From assembly GCF_905147045.1 (NCBI RefSeq), contig NC_065914.1, positions 4,650,001 through 4,714,000 on the forward strand: a stretch of DNA of 64,000 nucleotides, in the 5' to 3' direction. A program made the translations under genes and the position numbers. Positions 30,966-44,028 of this stretch are shown here, piece by piece (the stretch's first letter is position 1; each line of letters opens with the position of its first letter). The notes under the pieces were generated by a model that saw nothing but the letters and a program-made list of their open reading frames with translations, was not told where the DNA came from and did not search any database. This stretch comes from Nymphalis io (Eukaryota > Arthropoda > Insecta > Lepidoptera > Nymphalidae).

Positions 30966-32316
30966 CTACATATTTATACCGCTAAACAGAAATATATATT
31001 ACTATATTATAGAATAGAGGACAAGGTGCTACCCAGCCGGGAACCAAGGCCCTCCCCCCAAATAAAAGTGTGCTATAAGTAAGGGTATTTGATTCAGTAT
31101 TCTTAAAGTCACAAGGAACTAATCAGTAGTTAGGTTTCTTATGGTGTCCAATAATACCGGGCTACTATACCCAAGAAATGATTCGTTTTTCTTACAGATA
31201 TTTGTCTTTGAGGAGCAATTCAAAAGCTACCATTGAAGGCTACGAATAACAAATAGTAGGGTAAATGTATGTATGTAGATAACAAACACTAATTTTTCAA
31301 TAAAGAAATCAATTTAAGTTCTCTTAACAATAATTACCTATTAACAATCAAAAAAGTAACTTTCTTATTGAAAAATGATAACCGACTTTAAACAAAAAAA
31401 TATTTTGGACTATTTTGCCGGTTGGAGGAGTTATACAGACTTTTTTAAAGTCAATAAGTATAATTAAGATAATACGGACATAAGATCGAGAATTTAAAAA
31501 AAAAATCTTTCAAATTAAAATATCACATAATTATTATAGGTATTTTGTTTTGCCCCGAGTTTTGAAGACCCGTATTCTAATTATTTTTTTTTTCGTAATG
31601 TTTTTTATAAGTATAATAAAGGTTATATTATGTGTTACCGACGCACACATCTTTTCCCGATATAAAAAGAAAACACTTGTATTTATATAGTGGATTATTG
31701 TTATTCCTTCGTCAGTACTAATTTAGCGCACATAGTGAAGAGACATTAGTGCTTTTTATTAAGGAATTATTTATTTATACCTATGTGAGTATTATAATTT
31801 TATGTTATATATTAATTAAATCTAATAAATATTTTGAAAATAATTATTCTACAATTACTTTAAACGATTGTTATTATCAAAAATAATTTCGTAATAGACA
31901 GTTTTAGTTTTAGTCCCAAAAGGAAACGCCGAGTGTCGTGTACAAAAAGGTGCTAGGATTATTAATTATAAATAATGTTTTTAGACTTAAATAGTTTTGT
32001 TTTATCTGAATATTTTAAAAAGATATTTTTTTATCTGTCTGTCTGTCCGTGCTAATCTTTGAAATGGGTAAAAATGACAAATTGAAATAATAGAATTATT
32101 ACAAGATATATTTCAAGGTTCCCTTTAGTCTTTATTTATCAAAATCGATTGAGTATCAAAAGTTATAAAAACGTACGACTTTTTGTCGTCATAATATATA
32201 TATATAGGATAGCGGTACGAGATCAAAGTTACCAATTATGTATAAAGCGCATTTGTTATATTTTAAAAGTCAATTGATGTAAAAGTAAAATATATTTTTA
32301 ATCGATTACTTAATGA

Positions 32317-32382
32317 ATCAGTAACAGCCTGCGAATGTCCCACTGGTGGGCTAAGGCCTCCTCTCCCTTTTTGAGGAGTTAT
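32317..32382 (-). mobile_element. SINE family A 3' end fragment
   Basis: Only the last ~65 bp of the family is present (CAGTAACAGCCTGCGAATG to TTTTTGAGGAG). Confidence 0.7.
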
Positions 32383-32980
32383 AAAACGTGGGTATTTTTG
32401 TCGTTTTAATATATGTATATGATCGTGGTGTCCAGATTTCCGGAGTAAAGTGACCTTTTGCCCTATTAGAAATCGTGTTTAGTTCAAATTTTCGTTGTCA
32501 TTGTTTTGTCGTCGTTTCTTAAGAGTTTGAATTTTTTCATTAATTTCATTATTGATAATATTGAATAATTCCCAGGTTGCAATGATTAACTCGGTTGAAA
32601 TTTTGTTCTATTTTTATATTTTAGTTTATGGATTTTTACTTTTAACTTTTAAGGTTACCTATTCTTTAGTTGCAGGGTTTAATATTTTGCATTCAATTGC
32701 TTAGTTTTATTCTTATTTATAGTTCAATTAGATAAGATTTTATTGTTATTTTTTTGTATAACTTTATAGTACATCTATTATTTTTATCATTAGTTATATG
32801 AGGTAATCTTTTAGTTTTTAGTTTTCATTAATAGTTAGCTTGCATAAATTATAGAATTTATTAAAGTTTGCATTAAATTGCATAGTTTTAACTTTATTTA
32901 TAATGTTATTGGATTGGAACGGTAGTGTTTTTTTCTATTATTTGCTGCTGGGCTATATATAGGTAAAAATTATATTAGCA

Positions 32981-33215
32981 ATAAGTAACAGCCTGTGAAT
33001 GTCCCACTGCTGGGCTGAGGCCTCGTCTCTTTTTTTTAAAGAGATGGTTTTGGTCAGCGTGGTGGAAGCTTCTTCCACCACGCTGCTCCAACGCGGGTTG
33101 GTGGAATACACATGTGGCAGAATTTCAGTGAAATTAGACACATGCGGGTTTCTTCACGATGTTTTCCTTTACCGAAAAACATGAGATGAATTATAATCAC
33201 AAAGTAAGTACATGA
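32981..33215 (-). mobile_element. SINE family A copy, head truncated
   Basis: Minus strand, from GTAACAGCCTGTGAATGTCC to about 33215; the tRNA-like head is missing. A local inverted duplication (GTGGAAGCTTCTTCCACCAC, 33060-33079) sits within it. Confidence 0.75.
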
Positions 33216-33584
33216 AGTAAATCAAAGTCGTCATATTGATGATTTGACCATAATCCATACGTAACACACACCGTGTGTTGTTAAGGACATGCAATTGTAA
33301 TATTAAGGATTTCATCCCGCGAGTCTCGCTCTCGAAAATATCGAATCTAGACGATTTTGTCGTATTTTAGAGACTCGAGACTGCTATCTCCAGTTGTCGA
33401 CACCTTTATGACAATTGAAAAATGGTGTATTAACTGCTTAAATGAATAAACTACGAGTATTCAAACTCATACTATACAACTATCGAAAAATTCTCGAGTC
33501 TCGTTTTTCCGGGTCGAGTCTTTTTTGTCTCAGGACTCGAAAATGTATCGACACTGAAAGCCTTATTTAGTATCAAATAATTAC

Positions 33585-36140
33585 CAGCATCCAAGGATTC
33601 TTTCCAAGTTAAGGGATTTCGTCTAGACTGAGTTATGTTGTAGACCTTAACTTCCTTGAATCTGAAACGAAATGAGAATTTTTGATAAAATATATATAAT
33701 GGAAATAATTGATTTTTCAAGAAGTATTTTAATTAATTTATCATCTATATATTTTATAACACGTTTCTTAGAATAGGCAAATAAAAAAAAATTGCGTATA
33801 GAAGGATACATATCGTCTGGAGATTTGTTACAGACCATTTTCTTGCTCGCTGCAAAAACGTATTTATGCGATTTCATCATCTAGAATGGGGAGTATGCAC
33901 CAGAACACCAATTAAAAATTCAGCAGTACCCACTCCGTTTCATAGGGGTGTCACGGGATCGCTTGGGTATACTGACACGACGCCCCCGACATTGGTACCG
34001 AACATTTATAAATTATTCTACACCAAAACATTCACAGCGATGACACGGGCGAGTGAGCCAGTGTTATTACAGGCACGAGATATATAATATATTAGATACT
34101 TACTTTTCCAAACCGCAAACGTACGAAAGTAATATACATCCATTTACAGCCATGTCCACAGGATACAAATCGGCTTGATAATTTTCATTGCAGAGCATAG
34201 TGCGAAGAACACCTTCGAACAATAACACTGACATATGAAGAAGAACTTTTGCCACCAACGAAGTTCCTACTCTCATTAGGCCTTTTAGAATTTGCCGTGG
34301 GATGATAGGAACCTTATAAATAATAAGGTATTTATCATCTTACGGCTGTATTATGGACGCTACGTGCATTGAAATACAACCTGTCTTTTTATGCTATAGG
34401 TAGACGATTTTTATGTTAAAGGCAGAGAGGTCACTAATGTTAAATGGCTACCACCACCCTAACACTTCGGAGCCATATTAACCATTTCTTACATCACCAA
34501 TGCGCTATAAACCATGGGAATTAGGTCCCTTTTGTATATATTGACAGTGTTCACTCACCATTCTAACCGCAATACAACAATACTGTTAGGCGGTACTGAG
34601 ATGATGGATGGTGACTACCCAGTGGCTTGCACAAAGCCCTACCACCAAGTAAATTTAACTATTACCTTTACCCCCTCCAATTAAAATGCCTGTCGGTCCG
34701 TTTAAATTATCAACCCAACCAGGTATTGGCTCCTTGTAAGCAGCAGTTACTGTAAAACAAAACGTTAATGATTTTTCAGAAATATAAATAAATATTATAT
34801 GTTTTTAAGCACATCAGATATGTTGACATATTTTAATTTCTTTTTAAATTAAAATAGGTTGGCAAAAGGTCAACTCGATGGTAAATAGTCACCACCGACG
34901 ATAGACATTGGCACTGTAAAAAATATTAACCGATCCTTACATTGCCAATGCATCACCAACTTTGGTAACTGAGATGTTATGTCCATTGTGCCTTTATATT
35001 ACTCGTTCACCCTTCAAATTGTAACAAAACAATATTAAGTTTCCTTCCCAAATTTGCAAAACCCCTACCACCAAGTAAGGTTGAACAAACAAACAAACAA
35101 TATAATATGTATAATATGTTTTAACTTACCAATGGACAAACGTCCAATACCAACTGGAAATTTTGACGTGTATTTTGCTACGACATTTTCAGTTATAGCT
35201 TTTGTATATGAATATGTGTTAGGTTCAGATGATATTAATCTGGAAACAGAAATAGCTCGGTTATTAGGTTATAGGGAAAATTCAACTAATTTCTAACGAG
35301 AAATAGAAAAACAACAATACGCTTTGATTCGATTGCGATAAAGTGACAATTTGTTAGTAGAATTGGTACCAAGGTTAGGTTAGGTAATCAATCAAATCAC
35401 GGTAGCATGCGAAAGCGGATCCCGTGGCGCTCCTCGTGAAGACGGAAAGGGTATCGCTGGTTTTTTAGTCGGTATTCCGATGTTCGAGGCACATTAGGCG
35501 CTTTGGACACCAGCGAGCCCCGCATACCCTCCCACTGTTTCAGTGGGGGAAATGCCTAAAGCGTTTTTCCGAAAAAAAAAACCATCATCAATCATAATCA
35601 ATCAAATGACACAGTTACAATATTTTCAACGTTATGCAAACTACTAGTTCTATAATTAATTCATTGGACAAACTATAAAGATCCTCCTGACAGATTTCGG
35701 CCAATCAATATCAAGGAGAGTAGCCAACTGATTAGAACATATTATTGCGCACAAGTGTGTGCGCTAACAAATACACTCTCTTTTCCTTCATTTTCGTAAT
35801 TCGATGGGATAGCAATCCATTAAATTTGAAACCTATTATAAAATTATATGTATTATTGGAATGAGGAAAGAGATGTCGTCACTCGTTTAGTTTATGAAAC
35901 ATTTTTTATGTTAAAGTTATCATAAATTAAATTTTAGGGAGCCCAATAAATATCTTCGATTATCTCTATTAACTTTGTTTTGTGGTTCACTAACTTTGGC
36001 TCCAAATACGCAAGCGTTTCGTCGTCCAGCCAATCAACTAAGTCATTCACTTTTTCGGGGTCGTGAACTGGTGGATACATCTTCTCTTTCAAAACGTCTA
36101 CCTTGCAACGACAATAAGCCGTTGATAAATGCACGAATGC
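33585..36140 (-). CDS. Fatty acyl-CoA reductase paralogue (FAR2), five central exons
   Basis: Minus-strand exons are 36140-35995 (146 nt), 35239-35130 (110), 34749-34666 (84), 34212-34104 (109) and 33661-33585 (77), all with AG/GT sites and matching phases. They encode AFVHLSTAYCRCKVDVLKEK...LEPK; LISSEPNTYSYTKAITENVV with the active-site YxxxK; VTAAYKEPIPGWVDNLNGPT...GGGKG; VLRTMLCNENYQADLYPVDM; and FKEVKVYNITQSRRNPLTWK. FARs reduce fatty acyl-CoA to fatty alcohol with NADPH, usually at the ER or peroxisome, in pheromone, wax and cuticular-lipid pathways. Lengths and phases match FAR1 exons 5-9 exactly. The NADPH-binding exons and the C-terminal FAR_C and membrane exons were not found, so this is either a gene remnant or a gene with very divergent or distant outer exons. 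Confidence 0.85.
34385..34650 (-). mobile_element. SINE family B copy, diverged, in FAR2 intron
   Basis: Matches TGGTGACTACCCAGTGGCTTGCACAAAGCC and related blocks with many substitutions, so it is older than the copy at 52339. Confidence 0.6.
34857..35078 (-). mobile_element. SINE family B copy, diverged, in FAR2 intron
   Basis: AGGTTGGCAAAAGGTCAACTC to ACCCCTACCACCAAGTAAGG; it lacks internal pieces. Confidence 0.6.
35300..35930. other. FAR2 intron with repeat pieces
   Basis: 35370-35580 contains a GC-richer unassigned block (CGGATCCCGTGGCGCTCCTC ... CAGTGGGGGAAATGCC) ending in A-rich sequence. 35690-35820 belongs to the dispersed GCGCACAAGTGTGTGCGC family. Confidence 0.45.
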
Positions 36141-36432
36141 CTGTAATTTAAGTTATTGCCTTAATATAATCATCTACAAGCATCATACTACATCTACAAA
36201 TGTGTATATTTCATTCATATTATCCTGAAAACCCAACGGTAAAATAGAATATTAAATCCACGTATAATAAAAAATACATTACGTTTCCTTAGAAAAAATA
36301 TTGGTATAAGGAAATACATCTAACTTTCAATTTAAAATCATTGAAGTCCTTGTCTCCTGCACTAATTTATTTATTACGCCTGTATTGGCTGGTTCATAGC
36401 AATTGTAAAAAATTAAATATATATATGCTTAT

Positions 36433-36740
36433 ATTGAGCCGAGATGGCCTAGTGGTAAGAACGCGTGAATCCTAACCGACGATCGTGGGTTCGAACCCGG
36501 GCAAGCACCACTGAATTTTCATGTGCTTAATTTGCGATTATAATTCATCTCGTGCTTTACGGTGAAGGAAAACATCGTGAGGAAACCTGCATGTGTCTAA
36601 TTTCACTGAAATTCCGCCACATGTGTATTCCACCAACCCGCATTGGAGCAGCGTGGTGGAATAAGCTCCAAACTTTCTCCTCAAAAAGAGGAGAGGAGGC
36701 CTTTAGCCCAGCAGTGGGACATTCACAGGCTGTTACTTTA
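36433..36740 (+). mobile_element. SINE family A, complete copy
   Basis: The best-preserved copy: GCCGAGATGGCCTAGTGGTA, GTGGGTTCGAACCCGGGCAA, TGAGGAAACCTGCATGTGTC and GTGGGACATTCACAGGCTGT. The tRNA-like head shows A- and B-box promoters for RNA polymerase III. Confidence 0.85.
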
Positions 36741-36884
36741 TGCTTATATTAGTGTATATGTCTATGCTTGATTGCTAATAGGAAAATTTAATCTGTGCCA
36801 TTAAGTCGCAGTTCCAAACTACACTTTATTCAATTAAGCACATACAAGCACGTTTGCGTATAACTTTATATACACATCTTGTAT

Positions 36885-37040
36885 ATATTGAAGTGGTGGT
36901 AGGACTTTTTTTAAGCCCGTCCGGGTAGATACCACCCATTCTTAATATATTCTTTCGCCAAGTCATGCTTAGTATTGTTGTGATTGCGGGTGAGTGAGCC
37001 AGTGTTACTACAGATGCAAGGGACATTATATCTTAGGGTT
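36885..37040 (+). mobile_element. SINE family B fragment, diverged
   Basis: AGTGGTGGTAGGACTTTTTT to GGACATTATATCTTAGG, partial. Confidence 0.5.
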
Positions 37041-37619
37041 TGGTTATTTCTATCAGAACCTAGCCTACCTATTAAATAAAAATTACTAACTAATTGTCTT
37101 GTTAATATTAATATGCCTCATATTTTTTTGTTGCTAAATGTAATTTTAAAAATAAATATTCATCATCAATCAAAAACATTGCCAATATTCTGCTGGTTAT
37201 TGAATTGCAGATGTTATGTCCTTGTATCTTTAAACCCACTGCACTAACTCACCATAAATTGGATACAATAAAGTCGTTTGCATAAAAAGTCACACACTCG
37301 TTTCGATTGTCAATCTCGTTTGTAAAAAAAGCCAAACTATATGGAAACTTTATGGAACTATCAGGTGATCAATGATTGACGTATTGAATAGAATAATTTT
37401 GGCAAAGAGAATTTCAAATTAGAAGATTGTAGAATAATAATAAGAATGAAACATCGCATCAACAATAAATAAATAAAAAACAAATAAAAAAAAAACACGC
37501 TTACCTGTTCAAATTGTTAAAAATAAATACAATACTGTTGAACAACCTTTATAAAACTCTTTGTAATGATAACAGAATCAATACTACGCGGCTTAAAAAG
37601 CTAATTCATATATATAAAT

Positions 37620-37626
37620 ATATACA

Positions 37627-37679
<53 letters not shown>

Positions 37680-37682
37680 GTA
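37620..37682. repeat. (TA)n microsatellite
   Basis: Long TA run with a few interruptions. Confidence 0.9.
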
Positions 37683-37879
37683 TTTACCTAAGGTAAAATA
37701 AATGCTATATCATAATTACGCGTATATTATTATTGGATAGCTGTTTTACATATTTTTTTAATTGTAAATAAATAATCGCACTTATGCTATTTTCAGGATT
37801 TACAAATTGTTACAAAAAACTATTAATTATTTATAATTTTCTATTATTTTATATTCAGGAGTTCCTGTCGAATATGTGT

Positions 37880-38190
37880 TAAAATTTCGGCCGCGACGTC
37901 CAATCTCAAGAGAGATTAGCAAACTACGAAGGATATTTTATAGAGCACAAGTGTGTGCGCAAACACAGATGCACTTTCTATTCCAGGCAGAATTCCGAAA
38001 TGGCTGAGAGTTCAGGCATAGGACCAACGGCTTTACGTGCTTTCCGATAACTATACACACTTCTAACTTGCACACTTCGAGCTGATACTGAGAATCTTAG
38101 ACAGAAAAACCCAATAACTTATTATTGGCCCGAGATGATGTTTTAACCCAGGACCTCGGTATCGGCGGCTTTATACATATAACCATTATA
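37880..38190 (-). mobile_element. tRNA-headed SINE, third family
   Basis: It contains GTGTGTGCGCAAACACAGATG and, at its right end, a tRNA-like segment (minus-strand CCGATACCGAGGTCCTGGGT). It is related to 16975-17175. Confidence 0.5.
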
Positions 38191-38598
38191 TATATAACCA
38201 ATAGACAAATAAGGTAACAAAAATAATTAACAGGTGAATAATTTATACCAAATATAAGATTTGATAAAAAAAATCGTAAATCGACTTCGAAAAATTTGCA
38301 TGAACGAAAAAAAGTTACCGCCTAGGAGGTGTATTCATCCAGCGCAATCAACAATATCGGTTTATAAAAATAAAAAAAACTTATACCCGAACAAACATAT
38401 TATATATTATATTTGTATATTTTTAAAACAATCGTACGTAAATATTCTTTTAATTAATTTTATTTATCATGTACTCAAATTAATTCAAAAGAGTGATTAC
38501 TGTGTTTCTTGTTGGCGTTTCTTGGTAAAGCATTACGATCGGTCGTTTAAATGTTTGGATTTATTTGTATGTGTGTAGTACTTTAAAAAAACATTTAC

Positions 38599-38693
38599 CA
38601 ACCAATCAACCAACTAAAACCATTGCGATTGCCGTATTCATCGCGGATCGGAGAGACAACGGGATCGTGTCGATATAACGCATCGGTGGCCAT
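38599..38693 (-). CDS. Possible short first exon, unassigned
   Basis: A GC-richer patch on the minus strand has ATG in good context (CGAAATGGCC, 38693) opening MATDALYRHDPVVSPIRDEY and GNRNGF, with a usable donor (GGTTG/GTAAAT) at 38599. It could be the 5' exon of a minus-strand gene, conceivably FAR2, but no partner exon in phase was seen and the sequence is not FAR-like. Confidence 0.25.
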
Positions 38694-38883
38694 TTCGGAG
38701 CTTCAGAGCTTCGGTTTAAATAATTACAAAAAAAACAAATTAAATTATAATTCGTTGTGAAAAGTTCACCTTTAGAAACATCAGCATTATTTAGTCGAAC
38801 ATAGATTTATATATCACTGGAGAAAGTCGACCCACATTTTTATCATTAAACTTAATTAATAGATGAAGGTTACCGTACCATAC

Positions 38884-39190
38884 CGTAACAGCCTGTGAAT
38901 GTCCCACTGTTGGGCTGAAGGCCTCCTCTCCCTTTTTGAGGAGAAGGTTTGGAGCTTATTCCACCACGCTGCTCCAATGCGGGTTGGTAGAATTCACATG
39001 TGGCAGAACTTCAGTGAAATTAGACACATGCAGGTTTCCTCACGATGTTTTCCTTCACCGTAAAGCACGAGATGAATTATAATCACAAATTAAGCACATG
39101 AAAATTCAGTGGTGCTAGCCCGGGTTTGAACCCACGATCATCGGTTAAGATTCACGCGTTCTTACCACAGGGCCATCTCGGCTTTTTCTC
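38884..39190 (-). mobile_element. SINE family A, complete copy
   Basis: Minus strand, from GTAACAGCCTGTGAATGTCC to the head at GGGCCATCTCGGC. Confidence 0.85.
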
Positions 39191-39717
39191 TTATATTGGA
39201 TATTAATTTACATTAAGCATATAGTTAAATGTTCAAAGTTCGAAAGGGCACCGCGGCCGCTCAATTTTTATATAGCGGCTTAAAGTTTTAAAGAATAAAA
39301 AAAATATTGTGCAATCGGGGGACCCCCGTCAGAAACGAAGTTCTTTGCGATATTATTTATTTGAAAAAACTGTATATTTTTATTGATTACTTAAGTACAT
39401 TAATGTATTTTTGTCTTAAATGATTTGTAATGGTTTCAACGATTTCATTATATTAACATTAGCATGTCGGTGACGCAAAGCCACGAGGTTATCCCCTACG
39501 ATAAACAAGCATACGCCAAAAGAAGTTCAAGTTCAAAAATAATAGTATGAGTAAAAAATAAAATGAAATTTTTAAAATATCAATCAATAATTATGAAATT
39601 TTAAGCCATGTTTTCAGGTCGGAATCGAACTCGGTCCATTCACGAATATTCGACTGGACCGAGTATTTTAGACCTTTGGGCCACCTAATCATTACACGGA
39701 ACAGGGAATTTATGAAC

Positions 39718-40200
39718 TCAATCTTTCATTATACTAAAATTAGCATGTCGGTGACGCGAAGCCACAGTTATATACAGGAACAGGTTTGAATCTGAATCCA
39801 TGCAAATGAGCAAGCCGTTCAATGGTTCAGGTGGTGTCTTAATTTCTGCTAGTTCCACTTTTGTTGATGCGCAAAACATCTCAGCTGTGCGCATGACATT
39901 GGCATTCTTTGTCCATAGCACCAATAAGCTCTTTCGGATGAGCAGAATATTCAATAGCTGGCTCGTACTCGGATGCGAGAAGGAACGAAGCAGAATGCTC
40001 TGCGTGTGTTAGCTACGAAGCGGCGCGCTTGTCTCCGTTTCAATAGTTGTTGATTTCGTTCAGCTCGTACCTCTTGTTTAAGATGCACGCAATTGTGACA
40101 TGCTCGACCATGTTATTTTGTTGGATTTGTTCGTCTATTCTTTCTGCTCTACTATTTCACATTTTGGTGCTTTTTTCATTCGACGGCCGCGGCCGAAAAT
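39718..40200 (-). mobile_element. Helitron Rep N-terminal relic
   Basis: The minus strand reads QQLLKRRQARRFVANTRR, then EYSAHPKELIGAMDKECQCH, then in another frame TAEMFCASTKVELAEIKTPP and EPLNGLL. This resembles the Cys-rich N-terminal segment of Helitron replicases (GxMxxxCxxC...CCASGKVxLPxxxxPPEPL). Frame changes show decay. Confidence 0.55.
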
Positions 40201-41739
40201 TTGAGGTATATATATATATATTATAGGTTGGGTTCAGTTGGGGTTATATAACTTATATTTTAGATAAGGAATACATGTCATTTAGTTATATTATATAATA
40301 GCTAGTGCTCGCGAGACTTTGAAATCAGAAGTAAATAAAATACGTTTTCAATTGTAATAAATTAAATTTATGGTAAGGTACTGGCTCAGTGGTTAGAGTT
40401 AGAACGCGTGAATCTTAAACGATCGCGGGTTGAAACCCACGCATCACTGGTTTTCTATGCGTTTAATTTGTATTTATAATTCATCTCGTGCTTGATAGTA
40501 AAGAAAAACATCGTGAGTACATAGCGTAGCGGCGATATCATTTACCTTTTTGGGTATGCAAAAATAAAAAAAATAAAAAAATAAAAATTGTCTTTGGATG
40601 TTTTATGTGTCGTTATTATTATTATTTTCTGGTAAAATATGGTATGTAATGGTGTAATAAATTGTTAAATAATTCAATAAGAATCAATAAAAAAAAAAAT
40701 ATTAATAAATATATTTTTGTAATTAAAAATAAGTTTTTTTAAAGTTACAGTAATATTTATTTAATTTAAAAAATTAACTAAATGTCTACATTTAAAATGA
40801 TATAATAAATCGAATAATATTATTAGTTAAATAAATTAACTTTAAATACAAACGAAAGTTTAAATTCGTTTTCAATTGAAGGTTAGTTTATTGAGAAGTA
40901 TACAACTTCTACATTAATTTTACTATCATTTATTTATTATTACGATTATCATAAGACCTTATGTAATCATTAGTGTCGCCATTTCACTTATATGATTTAT
41001 ATCCTAACCGAAGTGTTTGTAAGAAACTAAGTAGCACCTTTATCAGAGAGATTTCTTTTGAGCCCCTAAACCATCATTGGATATTTGAATCATTTCTTAA
41101 TCATCTTGTCTAAATAAAAACTCTCAAAACTCTGAACATGATTACATGGACCTGACGGATCTGCTTCTAGCTGAAGAACAAAGATTGAACTCTTGTAGCA
41201 AGGGGGAAGAAAATCCACTCTGGAGAAAGTCGAATTAAATGGCAATTCAAGCAACAGCTCATTGGCCAAAGCTTTTTGTAAAATCGTTCTACAGGGAAGT
41301 GATAACGCTCTCGTTTCGGTATACTTCTCCAAAAAGATATCAGCACCTAAATAGTATCAGAAATATTTAAAAAATACTGAACTGCACCAAATATAAGGAA
41401 TATTGTTATGTATGTGTATGTACATATGTATGTATGTATCGATTGATATTTTGCCACGAATTCGTGTAACACTGAATGCATTATCATTACGAAGTACCCA
41501 CGAAATACCCAGTAGTTAATATAATCGAGTTCTGCACGCACGTACAGTATATTTTTAATTACAGTGATAGCTGATGAGTGCCTAATTTTTTTTTATCTAA
41601 ATGTAATATTATTTTATATTTAATACACTGAACGTTCCTTAAAATAAACTTTTATACGATTTTTTTTAATTCTTACATTACAACATAAATTAAAAACAAA
41701 GACTTTTTTAACATAATCGGTAGGTAATGAAATTGTTTA
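40201..41739. other. AT-rich intergenic DNA with SINE fragment
   Basis: A degraded family A SINE head lies at 40377-40520. 41090-41332 holds an 80-codon minus frame (LEKYTETRALSLPCRTILQK, LPFNSTFSRVDFLPPCYKSS) that I cannot assign; its mixed composition suggests an old coding remnant. Confidence 0.35.
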
Positions 41740-41849
41740 CTCACCCTACAAACTGGAACAGAAAAAGTACACAATGCTGTCCTGCGTTAGAATATTTCAT
41801 GAGTGGGCTGTAATTCAGACGAGCTTGCTAAAATTCCATATAAAATTCC

Positions 41850-42238
41850 TTCTTCCCCCTTCCCTCATAAATCTACGCGAGCTGGCTCTCATTGTCACCG
41901 ATGTCTCGATGTAACTGTGACATAAATTCCATCGCGCACAAAGAATAGTGGCAACTCCTTTCTTTGTCGCACTTCCAAAAAATGGAATTCCTTACCAGCT
42001 CACGTGTGTTAAGCAAACATGATTAAATCGAGAATCAAAATTTTAAATCTAACTGTGATATCAATCCCATCGCGCTCAAAGAAATTTGGCAACTTCTTTC
42101 TTTGTGTGCGACAAAGAAAGAATTCCAATAAATGGAATTCTTTACCAGCTCTCGTGTTCCCCTCCTCCTACAACCCGGGTTCCTTCAAACGCGGCGTGAA
42201 GAGGCATCTTGCGGGCCGGCAAGGCGAAGGCAAAATGA
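41850..42238 (+). mobile_element. CR1/jockey-like LINE 3' fragment with internal duplication
   Basis: The segment coding for SIPSR.KKFGNSFLC..SKKW occurs twice, at about 41885-42003 and 42050-42150, followed by RGVKRHLAGRQGEGK. The family is the same as at 8232-11697. Confidence 0.75.
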
Positions 42239-42539
42239 AATAAATAAGCGAGTTCAAATAATTGATGATTCATAAATACAGTACAGTTTAATTTGATTTA
42301 ACTTGTTTTAACATTAGCTGTAATTATTGTTCATTTAGTAAAGGTTAAACTGAGCTCTGTGTCGTGATTTTTATTTTATAAGAATAAGAAAACATTTATT
42401 CAAGACAAACATTGCTGAGATAAAGGTAACATAATTGTACGGAAAAATATATAAAATAAAAAAAAGTAAACGTTAAATAATTAATATAAGAAAACAAAAA
42501 AATAAAAAAGGGAAACCTCATATTCAAACTGCAAAGAAA

Positions 42540-43345
42540 CAATAATATAAAACTAAAAATTGCTTTACTTACGGATGCTCTTAGGAGATCAGTTCGCTGT
42601 ATTCCACCTAAAGTACGACTTATTGTCTACAATACTCATGTCTGTCATAGTAAAACCGATTTTAGAATACCTTATTGAAATCTGGGACAGTGTCGCTGAA
42701 ATCCTCATCAAAAATCTCCAAATATCTCAAAACAAACTGCTAAAAGTCATATATAATATGAACTGTCGCACTCCTACGAAAAATATCTCATCAATAAAAT
42801 AAATTAATAAATACAAAATGTGCTTATTAATTCGTAAAATAATTACAAACACCACACATTCACAAATTACCTTTCAACTTAAAACTCCATTCTCATCTTA
42901 CTTGAAACCGACACAAAATCGAATTACCCAAATTCCGAACTAAGTATGGCACAAAAACTATATTATTTGAAGGAGCACAGCTTTACAATTCGTTACAAAA
43001 CGACGTTATAAATTCAAATTAAATTAATATATTCAAAAAAGATTAAAAAGTTATTTACTGGCACAAAATGTAGACATAAGTTATGGTATAATACTTCATA
43101 TTTAATGGTATTTCCCAAGTTTAAGTGGACTTTGTTCTTTTTTAGGAAATAAACTTTGTATATATAAAACTTAAACTTTTTATATATACATAGAACGATA
43201 TGTCACTAAAATATGAGAGAGGACACTGATTCTTCTTTCAGTCAGCAATTCAGTCTTTGAGCCTAGCTCAGAAGTCAGGGACTTCATTATAATTTGTAAC
43301 TTTTTATGTGAATAAAGATTATTATTATTATTATCATTATTATTA
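42540..43345 (+). mobile_element. LINE C-terminal fragment, relative of 52083-56250
   Basis: It encodes VKPILEYLIEIWDSVAEILI and QISQNKLLKVIYNMN, like SLVKPHIDYLIEIWGTAAK in the LINE at 54.7-55.9 kb. It ends in GAATAAAGATTATTATTATT. Confidence 0.7.
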
Positions 43346-43726
43346 CATACATATTTTATTGTTTTGCTCTTAACTTTTTTTAATCGTGATAATTATATTT
43401 TATAATTTATTGAATTGCTTATTCACTGTCATTCATGAATTCGTTTTTAGTGGAAAGTTTATTGGCGTGTGAACGAGTTAATTGTTGTATAATGTATGTG
43501 GTTTTTACGATATGTTTCCCAATTATAATAATAAAAAAAATTACATACATATAAAGCCAATTCCAATCACAAGAAGAATAAAGAAATATAAACAGCGTTA
43601 ACATTGTATTGAAGCGATATAATCTTAAATGTTTTCGTAGTTGTTATCAAATTTTTGTAAGTAAAATTGAAGTGAATATAATTAGTTAAGTGGAACTGTG
43701 TTGTATTATATATAAATATAATAAAA
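43346..43726. other. AT-rich intergenic sequence
   Basis: No supported feature. Confidence 0.4.
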
Positions 43727-44028
43727 GCCGAGATGGCCTAGTGGTTAGAACACGTGAATCTTAACCGATGAACGTGAGTTCAAACCCGGGAAAGCACCTC
43801 TGAATTTTCATGTGCTTAATTTCTGTTTGTAATTCATTTCATGCTTTTCGGCAAAGGAAAACATCGTGAGGAAACCTGCATGTGTCTAATTTCATTGAAA
43901 TTCTGCCACATGTGTATTCTACCAATCCGCATCGGAGCAGCGTAGTGGAATAAGCTCCTAACCTTCTCCTCAAAAAGGGAGAGGAGGCCTTAGCCTAGCA
44001 GTGGGACATTAACAGGCTGTTACTATTT
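43727..44028 (+). mobile_element. SINE family A, complete copy
   Basis: GCCGAGATGGCCTAGTGGTT to GGGACATTAACAGGCTGTTA. Confidence 0.85.

Larger units (their letters stand above)
29771..33584. other. Long AT-rich interval, few features
   Basis: Apart from SINE pieces (30797, 32317, 32981) I see no supported gene. A 71-codon plus frame at 30517-30732 (IWAAANRSLISHIRST, ISQLTMTFVFSTVPS) has weak resemblance to an MFS transporter segment but no fitting splice context. The missing C-terminal exons of FAR2 were sought here on the minus strand and not found. Confidence 0.35.

Noticed and set aside
36433..36510. tRNA gene (A and B boxes at SINE heads, also 22778 and 43727)
   Set aside because: The acceptor and anticodon arms do not pair, and the same sequence recurs as the head of a ~300-bp repeat; these are tRNA-derived SINEs.
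41090..41332. 80-codon minus-strand frame as a gene
   Set aside because: No start or splice context and no recognisable family; mentioned only as a possible old remnant.
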